From Tepidiphilus sp. J10 (GTDB taxonomy: Bacteria > Pseudomonadota > Gammaproteobacteria > Burkholderiales > Thiobacillaceae), in NCBI GenBank assembly GCA_945897955.1, contig CAMDGQ010000021.1, positions 1-56,446 of the forward strand: a stretch of DNA of 56,446 nucleotides, written 5' to 3'. Below the pieces are notes generated by a model. The model worked only from the letters and a program-made list of their open reading frames with translations, had not been told where the DNA came from and did no database searches. Both the position numbers and the translations under genes were made by a program. Position 1 is the stretch's first letter. Every line of letters starts with the position of its first letter. Shown here one piece after another: positions 1 to 9,495 of this stretch.

Positions 1-3000
1 CGCCGCCATGGAAACTGCCGATCTGGCCGCCTTGACCAGCGATCAGATTGAAGCACTGACTACCGCCCAGACCGCCGCGCTGACCACGGCACAGATTGCC
101 GCCATGACCACGACGCAGGTTGCCGCCCTGGAGACAGCGGATCTCGTCGAGCTGACCACCGCTCAGATCGCAGCGTTGACCACCGCACAGGTCGCAAACC
201 TGACCAGCGCCCAGATCGCGGCGTTGACCACGGCGCAGATCGCGGCCCTGGAAACCGTCGATGCGGCGGCTCTGACCACAGTGCAGCTCGGATCCCTTAC
301 CACCGCACAAATCGCTGCGTTGACCACCGCGCAAGTCGCGAATCTGACGACTACCCAGCTAGCGTCCTTGAGCACGGCGCAAACCGCCGCTATTGAAACC
401 GTCGATGTCGCCGCGCTCACCAGCGCGCAGATCAGCAGGTTGACCACGGCTCAGATCGAGGCAATGACCACTGCTCAGATCGCCGCCATCGAAACCGTCG
501 ATCTTGCCGCAATGACTACCGCACAGATTGCGGCGCTGACCACCGCGCAAGCTGCCAACCTGACCACCGCGCAGATTGTCGCGTTGACCACAGCCCAGGC
601 CGCCGCGCTGGAAACCGCCGACCTGGCCGGCATGACGACAACCCAGATTGCCGCCATCGAAACCGTTGACCTCGCCGCCATGGGCACAGCGCAGATCGCC
701 GCCTTGACCACCGCGCAAGCTGCCAACCTGACCACCGCGCAGATCGCGGCGCTGACCACCGCGCAAATCGCAGCCATTGAAACTGCCGATCTGGCCGCCA
801 TGAGCACAGCACGTATCGCTTCCCTGACCACAGCGCAAACCGTCGCCCTGACCACGGCACAGATCGAAGCCCTGACCACCGCGCAGATTGCCAATCTGAC
901 TACCACGCAGACGGCCGCCCTGACCACCGCGCAAATCGCAGCGCTGACCACCGCGCAAGCGGCCAACCTGACCACCGCACAAATCGTCGCCCTCACCACC
1001 GCGCAAATCGCGGCGCTGGAGACTGTCGATGTTGCGGCGCTGACCAGCGCACAACTGACCGCCATGGAAACGGTCGATCTGGCCGCCCTGACTACCGCTC
1101 AGATCGCCGCGCTGACTACCGCACAAATCAGCAAACTGACTACAGACCAGATCGCTGCCCTGACCACCGGGCAGATTGTGGTCATCGAAACTGCCGATCT
1201 CGCCGCCATGACCACTGCGCAAATCGCCGCGCTGACCACCGCGCAAATCAGCAAATTGACCACGGCGCAGATTCCCGCGCTGACCAGCGCCCAGATCGCC
1301 GCGATCGAGACCGCCGACCTGATTCGCCTGACCACCGCACAGATCGCGGCTCTCTCTACGGATCAGATCAGCAAGCTGGGAACAGCCCAGATCGAAGCAC
1401 TGACCAGCACCCAGATTGCCGCCATCGAAACTGTCGACTTGGCGGAAATGACCACCACCCAGATCGCGGCGCTCTCCACCACGCAAATCAGCAAACTGAC
1501 CGGCCAGCAAGTCGCTGCACTTGGCACCGCCCAGCTCGTCGCTATCGAAACAGCCGATCTTTCAAGGTTGACCACCGAGCAGATCGCTGCGCTGACAACG
1601 CTGCAAACACCGGCATTGACCACCGCACAACTTGCGGCATTGACCACGGCGCAGATTGCGGCGATTGAAACCGCTGATCTGGCCGCCATGACTTCGGCGC
1701 AGATCGCCGCATTGTCGGGTGCGCAAATCGCCAAGCTGACCACTGCCCAGATTGCGGCGCTGACCACCGAGCAGGTCGCCGCCATCGAAACAGCCGATAT
1801 CACGTCGTTGACCACCGCACAGGTTGCCGCACTGACCACCGCCCAGGCAGCGGCGCTGACCACAACGCAAGTGGCCGCAATGACGCCGACACAGATCGCT
1901 GCGCTGGAAACGGTCGACATGGCAGCGATGACCACCGCGCAAATTGTTGCGTTGACCACCGCACAGGCGAGCAACCTGAGTACCGCACAAATCGCCGCAT
2001 TGACTACCGCACAGATTGCGGCAATGGAAACCGCCGACTTCGCCAAGCTCACAACCGGTCAGATCGCAGCGTTGACCACGGCTCAGGCAAGCAATCTGAG
2101 TAACGCGCAAATCGCCGCATTGACCACCGAGCAGATCGGCGCGCTGGAAACCGCGGATATTGCCGCGCTCACCACAACGCAGATCGCCGCGCTGACAACC
2201 GCACAAATCCCGGCGTTGAGCAGTACGCAACTGGGAGCGCTGAGCACCGCGCAGATCGCCGCCATCGAAACTGCCGATATCGCCGCGTTGACCACCGCGC
2301 AAGCCAGCAAGTTGACTACGGCTCAGACCGCCGCGCTGACCACCGCTCAGATAGCAGCCATCGAAACGGTGGACCTGGTCACCCTGACCACTGCGCAGAT
2401 CGCCGCCCTCACCACCGCCCAGGCGGCAGCGTTGAGTGTCGGCCAGATTGCCGCGTTGACCACCACGCAGCTCGCCGCGATGGAAACCGTCGATTTCGCC
2501 GCGCTGACCACGCAGCAGATCGCCGCGCTGACCACTGCACAGGCAGCCAATCTGACCACCGCGCAGATCGTCGCGCTGACCACGGCGCAAGCCGCTGCTA
2601 TCGAGACCGCAGACCTGGCTGCTTTGTCCACCGCACAGATCGTCGCGATTGAAACCGCAGACCTCGCAGCGATGACCACGGCTCAGATCGCTGCGCTCTC
2701 GACAGCGCAGATCGCCAAGCTGACCACCGCACAGATTCAGGCGCTGACTTCAGCGCAGATCCCGGCCATCGAGACAGTTGACCTGGTTGCTCTGACCACG
2801 GCTCAAATCGCCGCGCTGACCACCGCGCAGATCAGCAAGCTCACCGTCGGCCAGATTGCCGCGCTGACCACCGCGCAGATCGCCGCCATCGAAACAGTGG
2901 ATGCCGCTGCGCTGAGCACGGCGCAGATTGCCGCGCTGACCACGGATCAGATTGGCAAACTCACCGTCGGTCAGGTCGCCGCACTGTCCACTGCCCAGGT

Positions 3001-6000
3001 CGCAGCCATCGAAACGGTCGATCTTGCCTTGATGACCACGGCGCAGATCGCCGCGCTGACCACTGACCAGGCCCGTCATCTGACGGTCGCGCAGATCGCC
3101 GCGCTGACCACCGCACAGATCGCCGGCATGGAAACTGTGGATATCGCCGCACTGACCACCGCTCAGATCGCCGCGTTGACGACTGCGCAAGCTCCGGCTC
3201 TTACCGCTGGCCAGATCGTCGCACTGACGCTCGAGCAGATCGCCGCCATCGAAACCGCCGACCTGGTGAGACTGACCACCGCACAGATCGTGGCATTGAC
3301 AACCGAGCAAGCCGCCTCGCTGACCTCCAGCCAGATCGCCGCGCTGACCACCACGCAACTGGCCGCCATGCAGACGGCAGACCTTGCTTCGCTGACCAAC
3401 ACCCAGATCGCTGCGCTGACCACCAGCCAGATTCCAGGTCTGACCACCGCGCAGATCGCGGCATTGACCACGGACCAGATCCAGGCGATGCAAACCGCCG
3501 ATGTAGCGGCCATGACATCCGGCCAGATCGCCGCGCTGACCACGGCTCAGATTACCGCGATGAGCGCCGCGCAAATCGGCAACATGACCACGACGCAGAT
3601 TGCCGCGATCGAAACGGCAGACCTGATCGTCATCTCGCCGGAGATCATTCCCGGACTCAGCACCGCCCAGGCGCGCGCATTGACCCAGACCCAGATATCC
3701 GTGCTGACCACCGATCAGATCGCCGCACTGGAAACAGTCGATCTGGCCGCACTCAGCACAGACCAGATTTCCGTTCTGACCGCGACCCAGGCTCCGGCGT
3801 TGACCTCTGGTCAGGTCGCTGCGCTGACCACCGCTCAATTGCTGGCCCTGAGCCTCGATTCGCTGGCCTCGTTGTCCACTGCTGCCATACCCGGCTTGAC
3901 CACGGCGCAGGTTGCCGCCCTGGGCACCGACCAGATTGCCTTCCTGACCACGGCGCAACTCCGCGCTATGGAAACTGCGGATATCGCGGTATTGAGCAGC
4001 AACCAACTGCTCGGCTTGTCGTTTGCCCAGATTGCCGCGCTGACCACCGATCAGATCGTCGCCTTGAGCAGCACGCAGTTTGCCGCCATCTCGCCCGACC
4101 AGATCGGTGTGCTGACCAGCTCACAGATTGCGGCGATCGAGACGGTTGACCTGGCCAACCTCAGCACCGCACAGATTCGCGCCATAGACAGCAAGGTTTC
4201 GGCGCTGACCACCAGCCAGTTGGCCGCGTTGACCACGGCGCAGATCGCCTCCCTGACCGCCGGTCAGATTCAGTCCCTGACCGTGTCCCAGATTCCGGCT
4301 ATAGAAACAGCCGACCTGGTCAAACTGAGCACTGCACAGGTAGCGGCACTGACGACTGCGCAGATTGCAGCACTCGGCACCGCTCAAGTCGCCGCGCTGA
4401 CCACCGATCAGGTGCCGAAGTTGAGTACCGCGCAAATCGCCGCGCTGACCACGGCACAGATATCGGCATTGACCACGGACGACGTGGCGCTGCTGACCAC
4501 AGCCCAGGTCGTCGCCATCGAAACCGCCGATCTGGCGCAGATGACCACAGCGCAGATTGCCGCGCTGACCACCGCGCACATGCCCGAGCTGACCACCGCC
4601 CAGATTGGCGCCCTGACCACCGCCCAGATCGCCGCACTTGAAACCGCCGATCTGGAGAAGCTGATCACCGCCCAGATCGCCGCATTGAATGCCGAGCAAC
4701 TGGCCGCCATCACCACCGCAGGCATCGTCGCCTTGACCACTGCACAGGTCGAGGCGCTGACTTCAACCCAATTGGCGGCGTTGACCACGGCGCAGATCGC
4801 TGCGATGCAGACAGCCGATCTCGAAAAACTGACCACGACCGCGATCCAGGGCCTGACCACGGCGCAGGCTGCCGCGCTCACCAACGCCCAGATCGCGGCG
4901 CTGACCAGCGACCAGCTGCCGAAACTGACCACATCCGCGATCGCCGCCCTGAGTACCGCGCAAATCGCCGCGCTGACCTCCGAGCAGACACCAGAACTGA
5001 CCACCGCACAGATTGTGGCGTTGACCACAGCTCAGATCGCCGCGATCGAAACGGTCGATTTCAAGGAACTCGATACGACCCAGATCGCCGCCATCGAAAC
5101 CATAGACTTCGCCGCGCTCACCACCGCACAGATCGTTGCGCTGACCACCGCGCAAGCCAATGCATTGACCGGCTCGCAACTGGGCGCGATGACGCTGACG
5201 CAACTGGCGCAACTGGCAACGGATGATGTTGAGGCGCTGTCCACCACCGCGATTCCGTCGCTGACCACGACGCAAACCGCCAACCTGACCACGGCGCAAC
5301 TTGCCGCCATCACCACCGAGCAACTGCAAGCCATGGAAGTTGCGGATATTGCCGCGCTGACCACCGCCCAGATCGTCGCGCTTTCCAGCGATCAGGCGAA
5401 AGCGCTGACCACCGCCCAGATCGCCGGGCTGACCACTGCGCAAGTCGCCGCCCTGCAAACCCTGGATCTGGCCGCGATGAGCACGACACAGATCGCCGCC
5501 TTTGAAAATGACGATCTGGCCGCGATGAGCACCACCCAGATCGCCAACATGACCACCGCCCAGATCGCCGCGTTGACCACCAGCCAGATCGTCGCCCTTA
5601 CCGGCGCACAGGTTGCCGGACTCACCACGGCCCAGGTCCAGGCGCTGACCGCAAGCCAGATTCCGGCCATCCAGGGTAGCGATCTTGCCGGCATGACCAC
5701 CGCCCAGATCGCGGCGCTCACTTCGGGCCAGTTCCAGGCGCTGAGTACGGCGCAGATCGTTGCTTTGACCACGGATCAGGTCGTCGCCATCGAAACGGTT
5801 GATCTCGCCGCGTTGTCCACGACCCAGATTCAGGCCATGCAGATACAGGATCTGCAAGTCCTCATCGCTGGCCAGATTCAGGCCCTGACCACGGCGCAGG
5901 TCGCCGCGTTGACAACAACCCAGGTTGCCGCGCTGACCACGACGCAGTTCGCCGCCATGGAAACGGTTGATGTCGCCGCGCTCACCACGACGCAGATTCA

Positions 6001-6937
6001 GGCCATCCAGATCGGTGATTTGCAGGCCATGTCCACCGCGCAGATCGCCGCACTGACCACCGCGCAGGTCGCCGCGCTGACTACCGGCCAGATCATCGGC
6101 CTGACCACCACGCAAATACCGGCCCTCGATACGGCGGACATCGCGGCAATGACATCGACTCAGTTTGCCGCCCTGCAACCGGCCGACTTCGCTGAATTGA
6201 CCACCGCGCAGATCGTTGCGATCGATGTTGTCGACATTCCCGCGTTGACGACCTCGCAACTGGCCAGCATGACCGCCGCGCAGCACACCGCGTTGACTGC
6301 GGGTCAACGTGCTGCCCTGTCGCCCGAACAGGAAGCAGCGATTCCGTTCGTGACTCCGTTGATCCTCGATCTGAACGGCGACGGCGTGCAAACCACCACG
6401 CTGGCAGATGGGGTGATTTTCGACCTCAATGCCGGCGGTGAAACGATACGCACTGCCTGGGTCGCTCAGGGCGACGCTTTGCTGGCGGTCGATCTCGATG
6501 GCGATGGCGCCATCAACGATGGTCGTGAATTGTTCGGTAGCGCATTCCAGTTGCCGGATGGCTCCCGCGCCAGCGATGGCTTCACCGCGCTGGCTTCGCT
6601 TGACGCCAACCAGGATGGCGTCATCGACAGCGCGGATGACGGATTCGCCGCGTTGCGCGCCTGGCTGGATGACAACAGCGACGGCATCAGCCAAAACGGC
6701 GAACTGGTCGATCTTGCCTCTCTGGGAGTGGTCTCCATCAACCTTGACGCCAGCGCGGGTACCGAGATCAACAATGGCAACTGGCTCGGCCTGAACTCAA
6801 GTTTCGTCACCGAGGATGGCGAGTCGCACGTTATCGCCGACGCCTGGCTGCACACCAGTGCAGTTCCGGTCGATACGCCGCCGGTCGAACTGCAACTGCT
6901 GGGCATTGCTGCAACTCCGCCGGATAGCGTGATCTGA
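1..6937 (+). CDS. Giant octapeptide-repeat surface or secreted protein with C-terminal Ca-binding loops (5' partial)
   Basis: The frame is open to the left window edge, so the ATG at 8 is probably an internal methionine and the gene starts upstream. Residues about 1-2110 (counted from that ATG) are roughly 260 degenerate octapeptides of the type A-x-L-T-T-x-Q-I; every fourth to sixth unit carries E-T-A/V-D in place of T-T-A-Q. From about residue 2115 the protein changes to a unique domain with acidic loops DLNGDG (2121), DLDGDG (2162), DANQDG (2199) and DDNSDG (2222), which resemble EF-hand or dockerin-type calcium sites. I see no RTX nonapeptides and no cysteines in the repeat stretch I read. 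The C-terminal region resembles ends of large type I-secreted proteins of betaproteobacteria, so export and a surface role are inferred. A strong terminator follows, so it is transcribed separately from the glycosyltransferase gene downstream. Confidence 0.85.
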   Translation, partial: AAMETADLAALTSDQIEALTTAQTAALTTAQIAAMTTTQVAALETADLVELTTAQIAALTTAQVANLTSAQIAALTTAQIAALETVDAAALTTVQLGSLTTAQIAALTTAQVANLTTTQLASLSTAQTAAIETVDVAALTSAQISRLTTAQIEAMTTAQIAAIETVDLAAMTTAQIAALTTAQAANLTTAQIVALTTAQAAALETADLAGMTTTQIAAIETVDLAAMGTAQIAALTTAQAANLTTAQIAALTTAQIAAIETADLAAMSTARIASLTTAQTVALTTAQIEALTTAQIANLTTTQTAALTTAQIAALTTAQAANLTTAQIVALTTAQIAALETVDVAALTSAQLTAMETVDLAALTTAQIAALTTAQISKLTTDQIAALTTGQIVVIETADLAAMTTAQIAALTTAQISKLTTAQIPALTSAQIAAIETADLIRLTTAQIAALSTDQISKLGTAQIEALTSTQIAAIETVDLAEMTTTQIAALSTTQISKLTGQQVAALGTAQLVAIETADLSRLTTEQIAALTTLQTPALTTAQLAALTTAQIAAIETADLAAMTSAQIAALSGAQIAKLTTAQIAALTTEQVAAIETADITSLTTAQVAALTTAQAAALTTTQVAAMTPTQIAALETVDMAAMTTAQIVALTTAQASNLSTAQIAALTTAQIAAMETADFAKLTTGQIAALTTAQASNLSNAQIAALTTEQIGALETADIAALTTTQIAALTTAQIPALSSTQLGALSTAQIAAIETADIAALTTAQASKLTTAQTAALTTAQIAAIETVDLVTLTTAQIAALTTAQAAALSVGQIAALTTTQLAAMETVDFAALTTQQIAALTTAQAANLTTAQIVALTTAQAAAIETADLAALSTAQIVAIETADLAAMTTAQIAALSTAQIAKLTTAQIQALTSAQIPAIETVDLVALTTAQIAALTTAQISKLTVGQIAALTTAQIAAIETVDAAALSTAQIAALTTDQIGKLTVGQVAALSTAQVAAIETVDLALMTTAQIAALTTDQARHLTVAQIAALTTAQIAGMETVDIAALTTAQIAALTTAQAPALTAGQIVALTLEQIAAIETADLVRLTTAQIVALTTEQAASLTSSQIAALTTTQLAAMQTADLASLTNTQIAALTTSQIPGLTTAQIAALTTDQIQAMQTADVAAMTSGQIAALTTAQITAMSAAQIGNMTTTQIAAIETADLIVISPEIIPGLSTAQARALTQTQISVLTTDQIAALETVDLAALSTDQISVLTATQAPALTSGQVAALTTAQLLALSLDSLASLSTAAIPGLTTAQVAALGTDQIAFLTTAQLRAMETADIAVLSSNQLLGLSFAQIAALTTDQIVALSSTQFAAISPDQIGVLTSSQIAAIETVDLANLSTAQIRAIDSKVSALTTSQLAALTTAQIASLTAGQIQSLTVSQIPAIETADLVKLSTAQVAALTTAQIAALGTAQVAALTTDQVPKLSTAQIAALTTAQISALTTDDVALLTTAQVVAIETADLAQMTTAQIAALTTAHMPELTTAQIGALTTAQIAALETADLEKLITAQIAALNAEQLAAITTAGIVALTTAQVEALTSTQLAALTTAQIAAMQTADLEKLTTTAIQGLTTAQAAALTNAQIAALTSDQLPKLTTSAIAALSTAQIAALTSEQTPELTTAQIVALTTAQIAAIETVDFKELDTTQIAAIETIDFAALTTAQIVALTTAQANALTGSQLGAMTLTQLAQLATDDVEALSTTAIPSLTTTQTANLTTAQLAAITTEQLQAMEVADIAALTTAQIVALSSDQAKALTTAQIAGLTTAQVAALQTLDLAAMSTTQIAAFENDDLAAMSTTQIANMTTAQIAALTTSQIVALTGAQVAGLTTAQVQALTASQIPAIQGSDLAGMTTAQIAALTSGQFQALSTAQIVALTTDQVVAIETVDLAALSTTQIQAMQIQDLQVLIAGQIQALTTAQVAALTTTQVAALTTTQFAAMETVDVAALTTTQIQAIQIGDLQAMSTAQIAALTTAQVAALTTGQIIGLTTTQIPALDTADIAAMTSTQFAALQPADFAELTTAQIVAIDVVDIPALTTSQLASMTAAQHTALTAGQRAALSPEQEAAIPFVTPLILDLNGDGVQTTTLADGVIFDLNAGGETIRTAWVAQGDALLAVDLDGDGAINDGRELFGSAFQLPDGSRASDGFTALASLDANQDGVIDSADDGFAALRAWLDDNSDGISQNGELVDLASLGVVSINLDASAGTEINNGNWLGLNSSFVTEDGESHVIADAWLHTSAVPVDTPPVELQLLGIAATPPDSVI
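11..6340 (+). repeat. 24-bp coding repeat array with a dominant 120-bp higher-order period
   Basis: The basic unit is 24 bp (one octapeptide). The E-T-x-D variant marks a higher-order block: its codons begin at 11, 131 and 251, then 395 and 491, so spacing is usually 120 bp (five units), with 144- and 96-bp exceptions. The later part of the array (after about 5,000) is more irregular. Units differ at many third positions, so the array is old or diversifying and not a recent perfect amplification. The repeat keeps several antisense frames open; these are by-products. Confidence 0.9.
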
Positions 6938-6959
6938 TTTTGCTGTCGGACTTGAAGTG

Positions 6960-6998
6960 AACTGGAACGCGCCCCGGCGCGTTCCAGTTGCCATTTTT
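6960..6998 (+). terminator. Rho-independent terminator after the repeat protein
   Basis: A perfect 12-bp inverted repeat (6960-6971 with 6978-6989, arms AACTGGAACGCG and CGCGTTCCAGTT) closes a six-base loop. Five T residues follow at 6994-6998. It lies 23 bp after the stop codon and separates the repeat-protein gene from the glycosyltransferase gene. Confidence 0.85.
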
Positions 6999-7029
6999 AC
7001 CCCTGAGTTTTTACAACCAAAGCCACACC

Positions 7030-8868
7030 ATGACCGTCGTCGCACTCTCCGATCCCGCTGTCGAACTGGATGCCGCCCTGGCCAATGCGCTGCATCTCGC
7101 GACTGCCGGCCGTCTTGATCCCTTGCCGGTCATCACCCTCGCCGACCGGCTGAGCAACTCCGGCCGCGCCCCGGATGTCATCCGGCTGTATCAAACCTGG
7201 CTGGCGCATCAGCAGACCCCGGTCAACCACATCATTCAGTTCAACCTTGGCGTCACGCTGTCCCAGCAGAACCAGTTAGCGGCGGCGGAAGCGGCCTATC
7301 GCGCCGCAATCATGCTGAAGCCCGATTTCGCCCAGGCCTGGTTCAATCTCGGCGCCATCATCGAGCGACTCGGACGCAAGGAAAACGCACTGGTCATCTG
7401 GCAATGCATGCTTGATCACCCGCTTGCCACGCCGGATCAGAACCGGGAACTCTATCTGCTGGTGGTCAACGGCATGGGCCGCTTGCTGGAAGAAATGCGC
7501 GAATTCGAGCGCGCCGAAGCCAAACTGCTCTCCAGTCTGCAATGCGATCCGGCGCAGCCAAAGGTCATTCAGCACTGGGTGCATCTGCGTCAGAAGCAGT
7601 GCAAGTGGCCGGTCTATTCCGACCTGGATGCGCCCAGCCCGGGCGAACTGCTGAAATTCACCTCGCCCCTGGCCATGCTGTCCGCGAGTGACGATCCAGG
7701 CCTGCAACTCGCCACATCCATTCGCTTCGTGCATGAACGTGTCAACCTGCGGGTACCCGCGCTGGCGCCGCCCGGAGGCTATCGACACAACAAGCTTCGC
7801 ATCGGTTTTCTGTCTTCCGATTTCTGTCTTCATGCCGTCTCGCTGCTGACCGTCGAGTTGCTGGAGCTGCTCGATCGCGACCGCTTCGAACTGTACGGTT
7901 TCTGCTGGAGCCGCGAGGACGGTTCGGCATTGCGGGCCCGCGTCATCAAGGCGTTCGACCAGTTCATCCGAATCGCCAGCCTGGATGATGCCGGCGCCGC
8001 CGCCGCCATCCGCCAGCATGAAATCGACGTCGTCATCGACCTGCAGGGTATTACTTCCGGCGCCCGTCCGGACATCATCGCCTGGCGCCCGGCGCCGGTT
8101 CAGATCACCTATCTGGGATTCCCCGGCCCGACCGGACACCCCGGCATCGACTATGTCATCGCCGACCGTTACCTGATCCCGGACGTGGAAAAACCCTATT
8201 ACAGCGAAACCCCGCTCTACCTGCCGCACGTCTTCCAGTGCAGCGACCGGCAGCGTCCGGTAGCGGCATTGCCGACACGGCAGGAATGCGGCCTGCCGGA
8301 GTCCGGTTTTGTTTTCTGCTGCTTCAACAACAATTACAAATTCACCCCGGAAATGTTCGCCGCCTGGATGCACATCCTGGAGCAGACACCTGGCAGCGTG
8401 CTCTGGCTGCTGGCCGACAACCCGTGGTCAAAGCAGGCGCTGCTTGCTCGCGCTGCCGAATACGGCATCGACCCCGGCCGTCTGCTGTTCGCCCCGCGCG
8501 TCTCGCCGGATCAATATCTGGCGCGCTACACCGCAGCCGATCTTTTCCTGGATGCCTATCCGTTCAACGGTGGCACCACCGCCAACGATGCCCTTTGGAT
8601 GGGCTTGCCGGTACTCACCCGTTCCGGCCGCACCTTCGCCGCACGCATGGCGGGCAGCCTGCTGACCGCGCTTGATCTGCCGGAACTGATCACCGTCACA
8701 CTGGAGGAGTACACCGCGCGCGCCATCGAAATCGCCGTCAACGCCACAATGCATGCGGATCTGAAACAGCGCCTGACAGCCGGACGGGCGACTTCTCCGC
8801 TGTTCGATATGCCCCGTTTCGTGCGCGACTTCGGCGATGCAATCAGCCGAGTGGCCGCGAAAAACTGA
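7030..8868 (+). CDS. TPR-containing O-GlcNAc transferase-family glycosyltransferase (GT41, SPINDLY/OGT-like)
   Basis: This is a 612-residue cytosolic protein. Tetratricopeptide repeats occupy about residues 60-125 (NLGVTLSQQNQLAAAEAAYR, then AWFNLGAIIERLGRKENAL). From residue 256 the protein matches the GT41 catalytic region: LRIGFLSSDFCLHAV, then LGFPGPTGHPGIDYVIAD, then FCCFNNNYKFTPEMF with the probable UDP-contacting lysine K437, and GGTTANDALWMGLPV near 514. Family members transfer a sugar from a UDP-sugar to Ser/Thr of proteins. The frame also extends to a TTG at 6988, but that codon lies in the terminator arm, so I chose the ATG at 7030. The gene directly follows a Thr-rich repeat protein, which makes that protein a candidate acceptor (inference). 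Confidence 0.88.
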   Translation: MTVVALSDPAVELDAALANALHLATAGRLDPLPVITLADRLSNSGRAPDVIRLYQTWLAHQQTPVNHIIQFNLGVTLSQQNQLAAAEAAYRAAIMLKPDFAQAWFNLGAIIERLGRKENALVIWQCMLDHPLATPDQNRELYLLVVNGMGRLLEEMREFERAEAKLLSSLQCDPAQPKVIQHWVHLRQKQCKWPVYSDLDAPSPGELLKFTSPLAMLSASDDPGLQLATSIRFVHERVNLRVPALAPPGGYRHNKLRIGFLSSDFCLHAVSLLTVELLELLDRDRFELYGFCWSREDGSALRARVIKAFDQFIRIASLDDAGAAAAIRQHEIDVVIDLQGITSGARPDIIAWRPAPVQITYLGFPGPTGHPGIDYVIADRYLIPDVEKPYYSETPLYLPHVFQCSDRQRPVAALPTRQECGLPESGFVFCCFNNNYKFTPEMFAAWMHILEQTPGSVLWLLADNPWSKQALLARAAEYGIDPGRLLFAPRVSPDQYLARYTAADLFLDAYPFNGGTTANDALWMGLPVLTRSGRTFAARMAGSLLTALDLPELITVTLEEYTARAIEIAVNATMHADLKQRLTAGRATSPLFDMPRFVRDFGDAISRVAAKN

Positions 8869-8882
8869 CTCCGGCTTTTCTT

Positions 8883-9479
8883 TCAGCCAACCGGCAAGCC
8901 GAACAACGCTTTCATCTCGGGGCCGGGTTCGCCCTTGAACGCCAGCATGTTCACTTCCAGGCTTTGCCCCTCGCCCTGAATTCTGTACATGCGCGTGAAT
9001 CCGGCGAGATATAGCGCTTTCAGCAAGGATTTCTGGGTAAACCCGGTCTTGTGGGCAAAAAAATCCTGGCCACTCTGTTCGATCTGTACCGTGTAGCCAT
9101 AGATCACGTCCATCACCATGATCGGCCCGAGCGCGGACTGGTATAGCTCATCCTCGATATCCAGCCCTTTTTCGACGCTGACCCGCATCACCTCGCCGAT
9201 ATCCGGCACGCGAATGTGCGCGACGCCGCCATCCTTCAGGACATGCAGAAACCCGGCCAATACCTTGGGGACATCATGCCGGTAATAGTGTTCCAGATTG
9301 TGCGAGCAATACACGGCGTCGAACTGCAGGTCGTCGAGCGTGCCGAGCTGGCGCGCATCGCAGACGATGTCCGGCTTGCCGGTTGGATCGATATCGAGCA
9401 GGAGATGCTCGAAGCCGGCATATTGCGGCGGCAGGGGAATGGCTTTGCTGTTGCCGCCGACGTTAAGAACTTTTTTCAT
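8883..9479 (-). CDS. Class I SAM-dependent methyltransferase
   Basis: A 198-residue protein with a short class I methyltransferase fold. It has a glycine motif near the N-terminus (LNVGGNSKAIPLP), an acidic strand-2 end (LLLDIDPTGKPDIVCDA) and a motif IV-like segment (FDAVYCSHNLEHYYRHDV), then LKDGGVAHIRVPD. This resembles Methyltransf_11 proteins found in surface-glycan loci. The substrate cannot be told from sequence. It is convergent with the GT41 glycosyltransferase gene (14-bp gap) and 16 bp downstream of the TylF-like gene on the same strand, so the two methyltransferases are probably co-transcribed and may decorate the same glycan or small molecule. Confidence 0.8.
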   Translation of the reverse strand: MKKVLNVGGNSKAIPLPPQYAGFEHLLLDIDPTGKPDIVCDARQLGTLDDLQFDAVYCSHNLEHYYRHDVPKVLAGFLHVLKDGGVAHIRVPDIGEVMRVSVEKGLDIEDELYQSALGPIMVMDVIYGYTVQIEQSGQDFFAHKTGFTQKSLLKALYLAGFTRMYRIQGEGQSLEVNMLAFKGEPGPEMKALFGLPVG

Positions 9480-9495
9480 ACGGGTGCTTCCTCCA

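Noticed and set aside
1-6340. CRISPR or satellite array
   Set aside because: The periodicity keeps the reading frame, there are no identical repeats with unique spacers, and it encodes a coherent octapeptide.
2750-6694. Long minus-strand open frames (for example 2750-4006 and 4763-6694) opposite the repeat protein
   Set aside because: They are Gly/Arg/Gln-rich antisense readings of the 24-bp repeat, which rarely makes stops in these frames, and they have no domain sense or ribosome-binding site.
6988-7029. TTG start for the glycosyltransferase
   Set aside because: The TTG lies inside the terminator arm and similarity does not begin until later; ATG 7030 is the sensible start.
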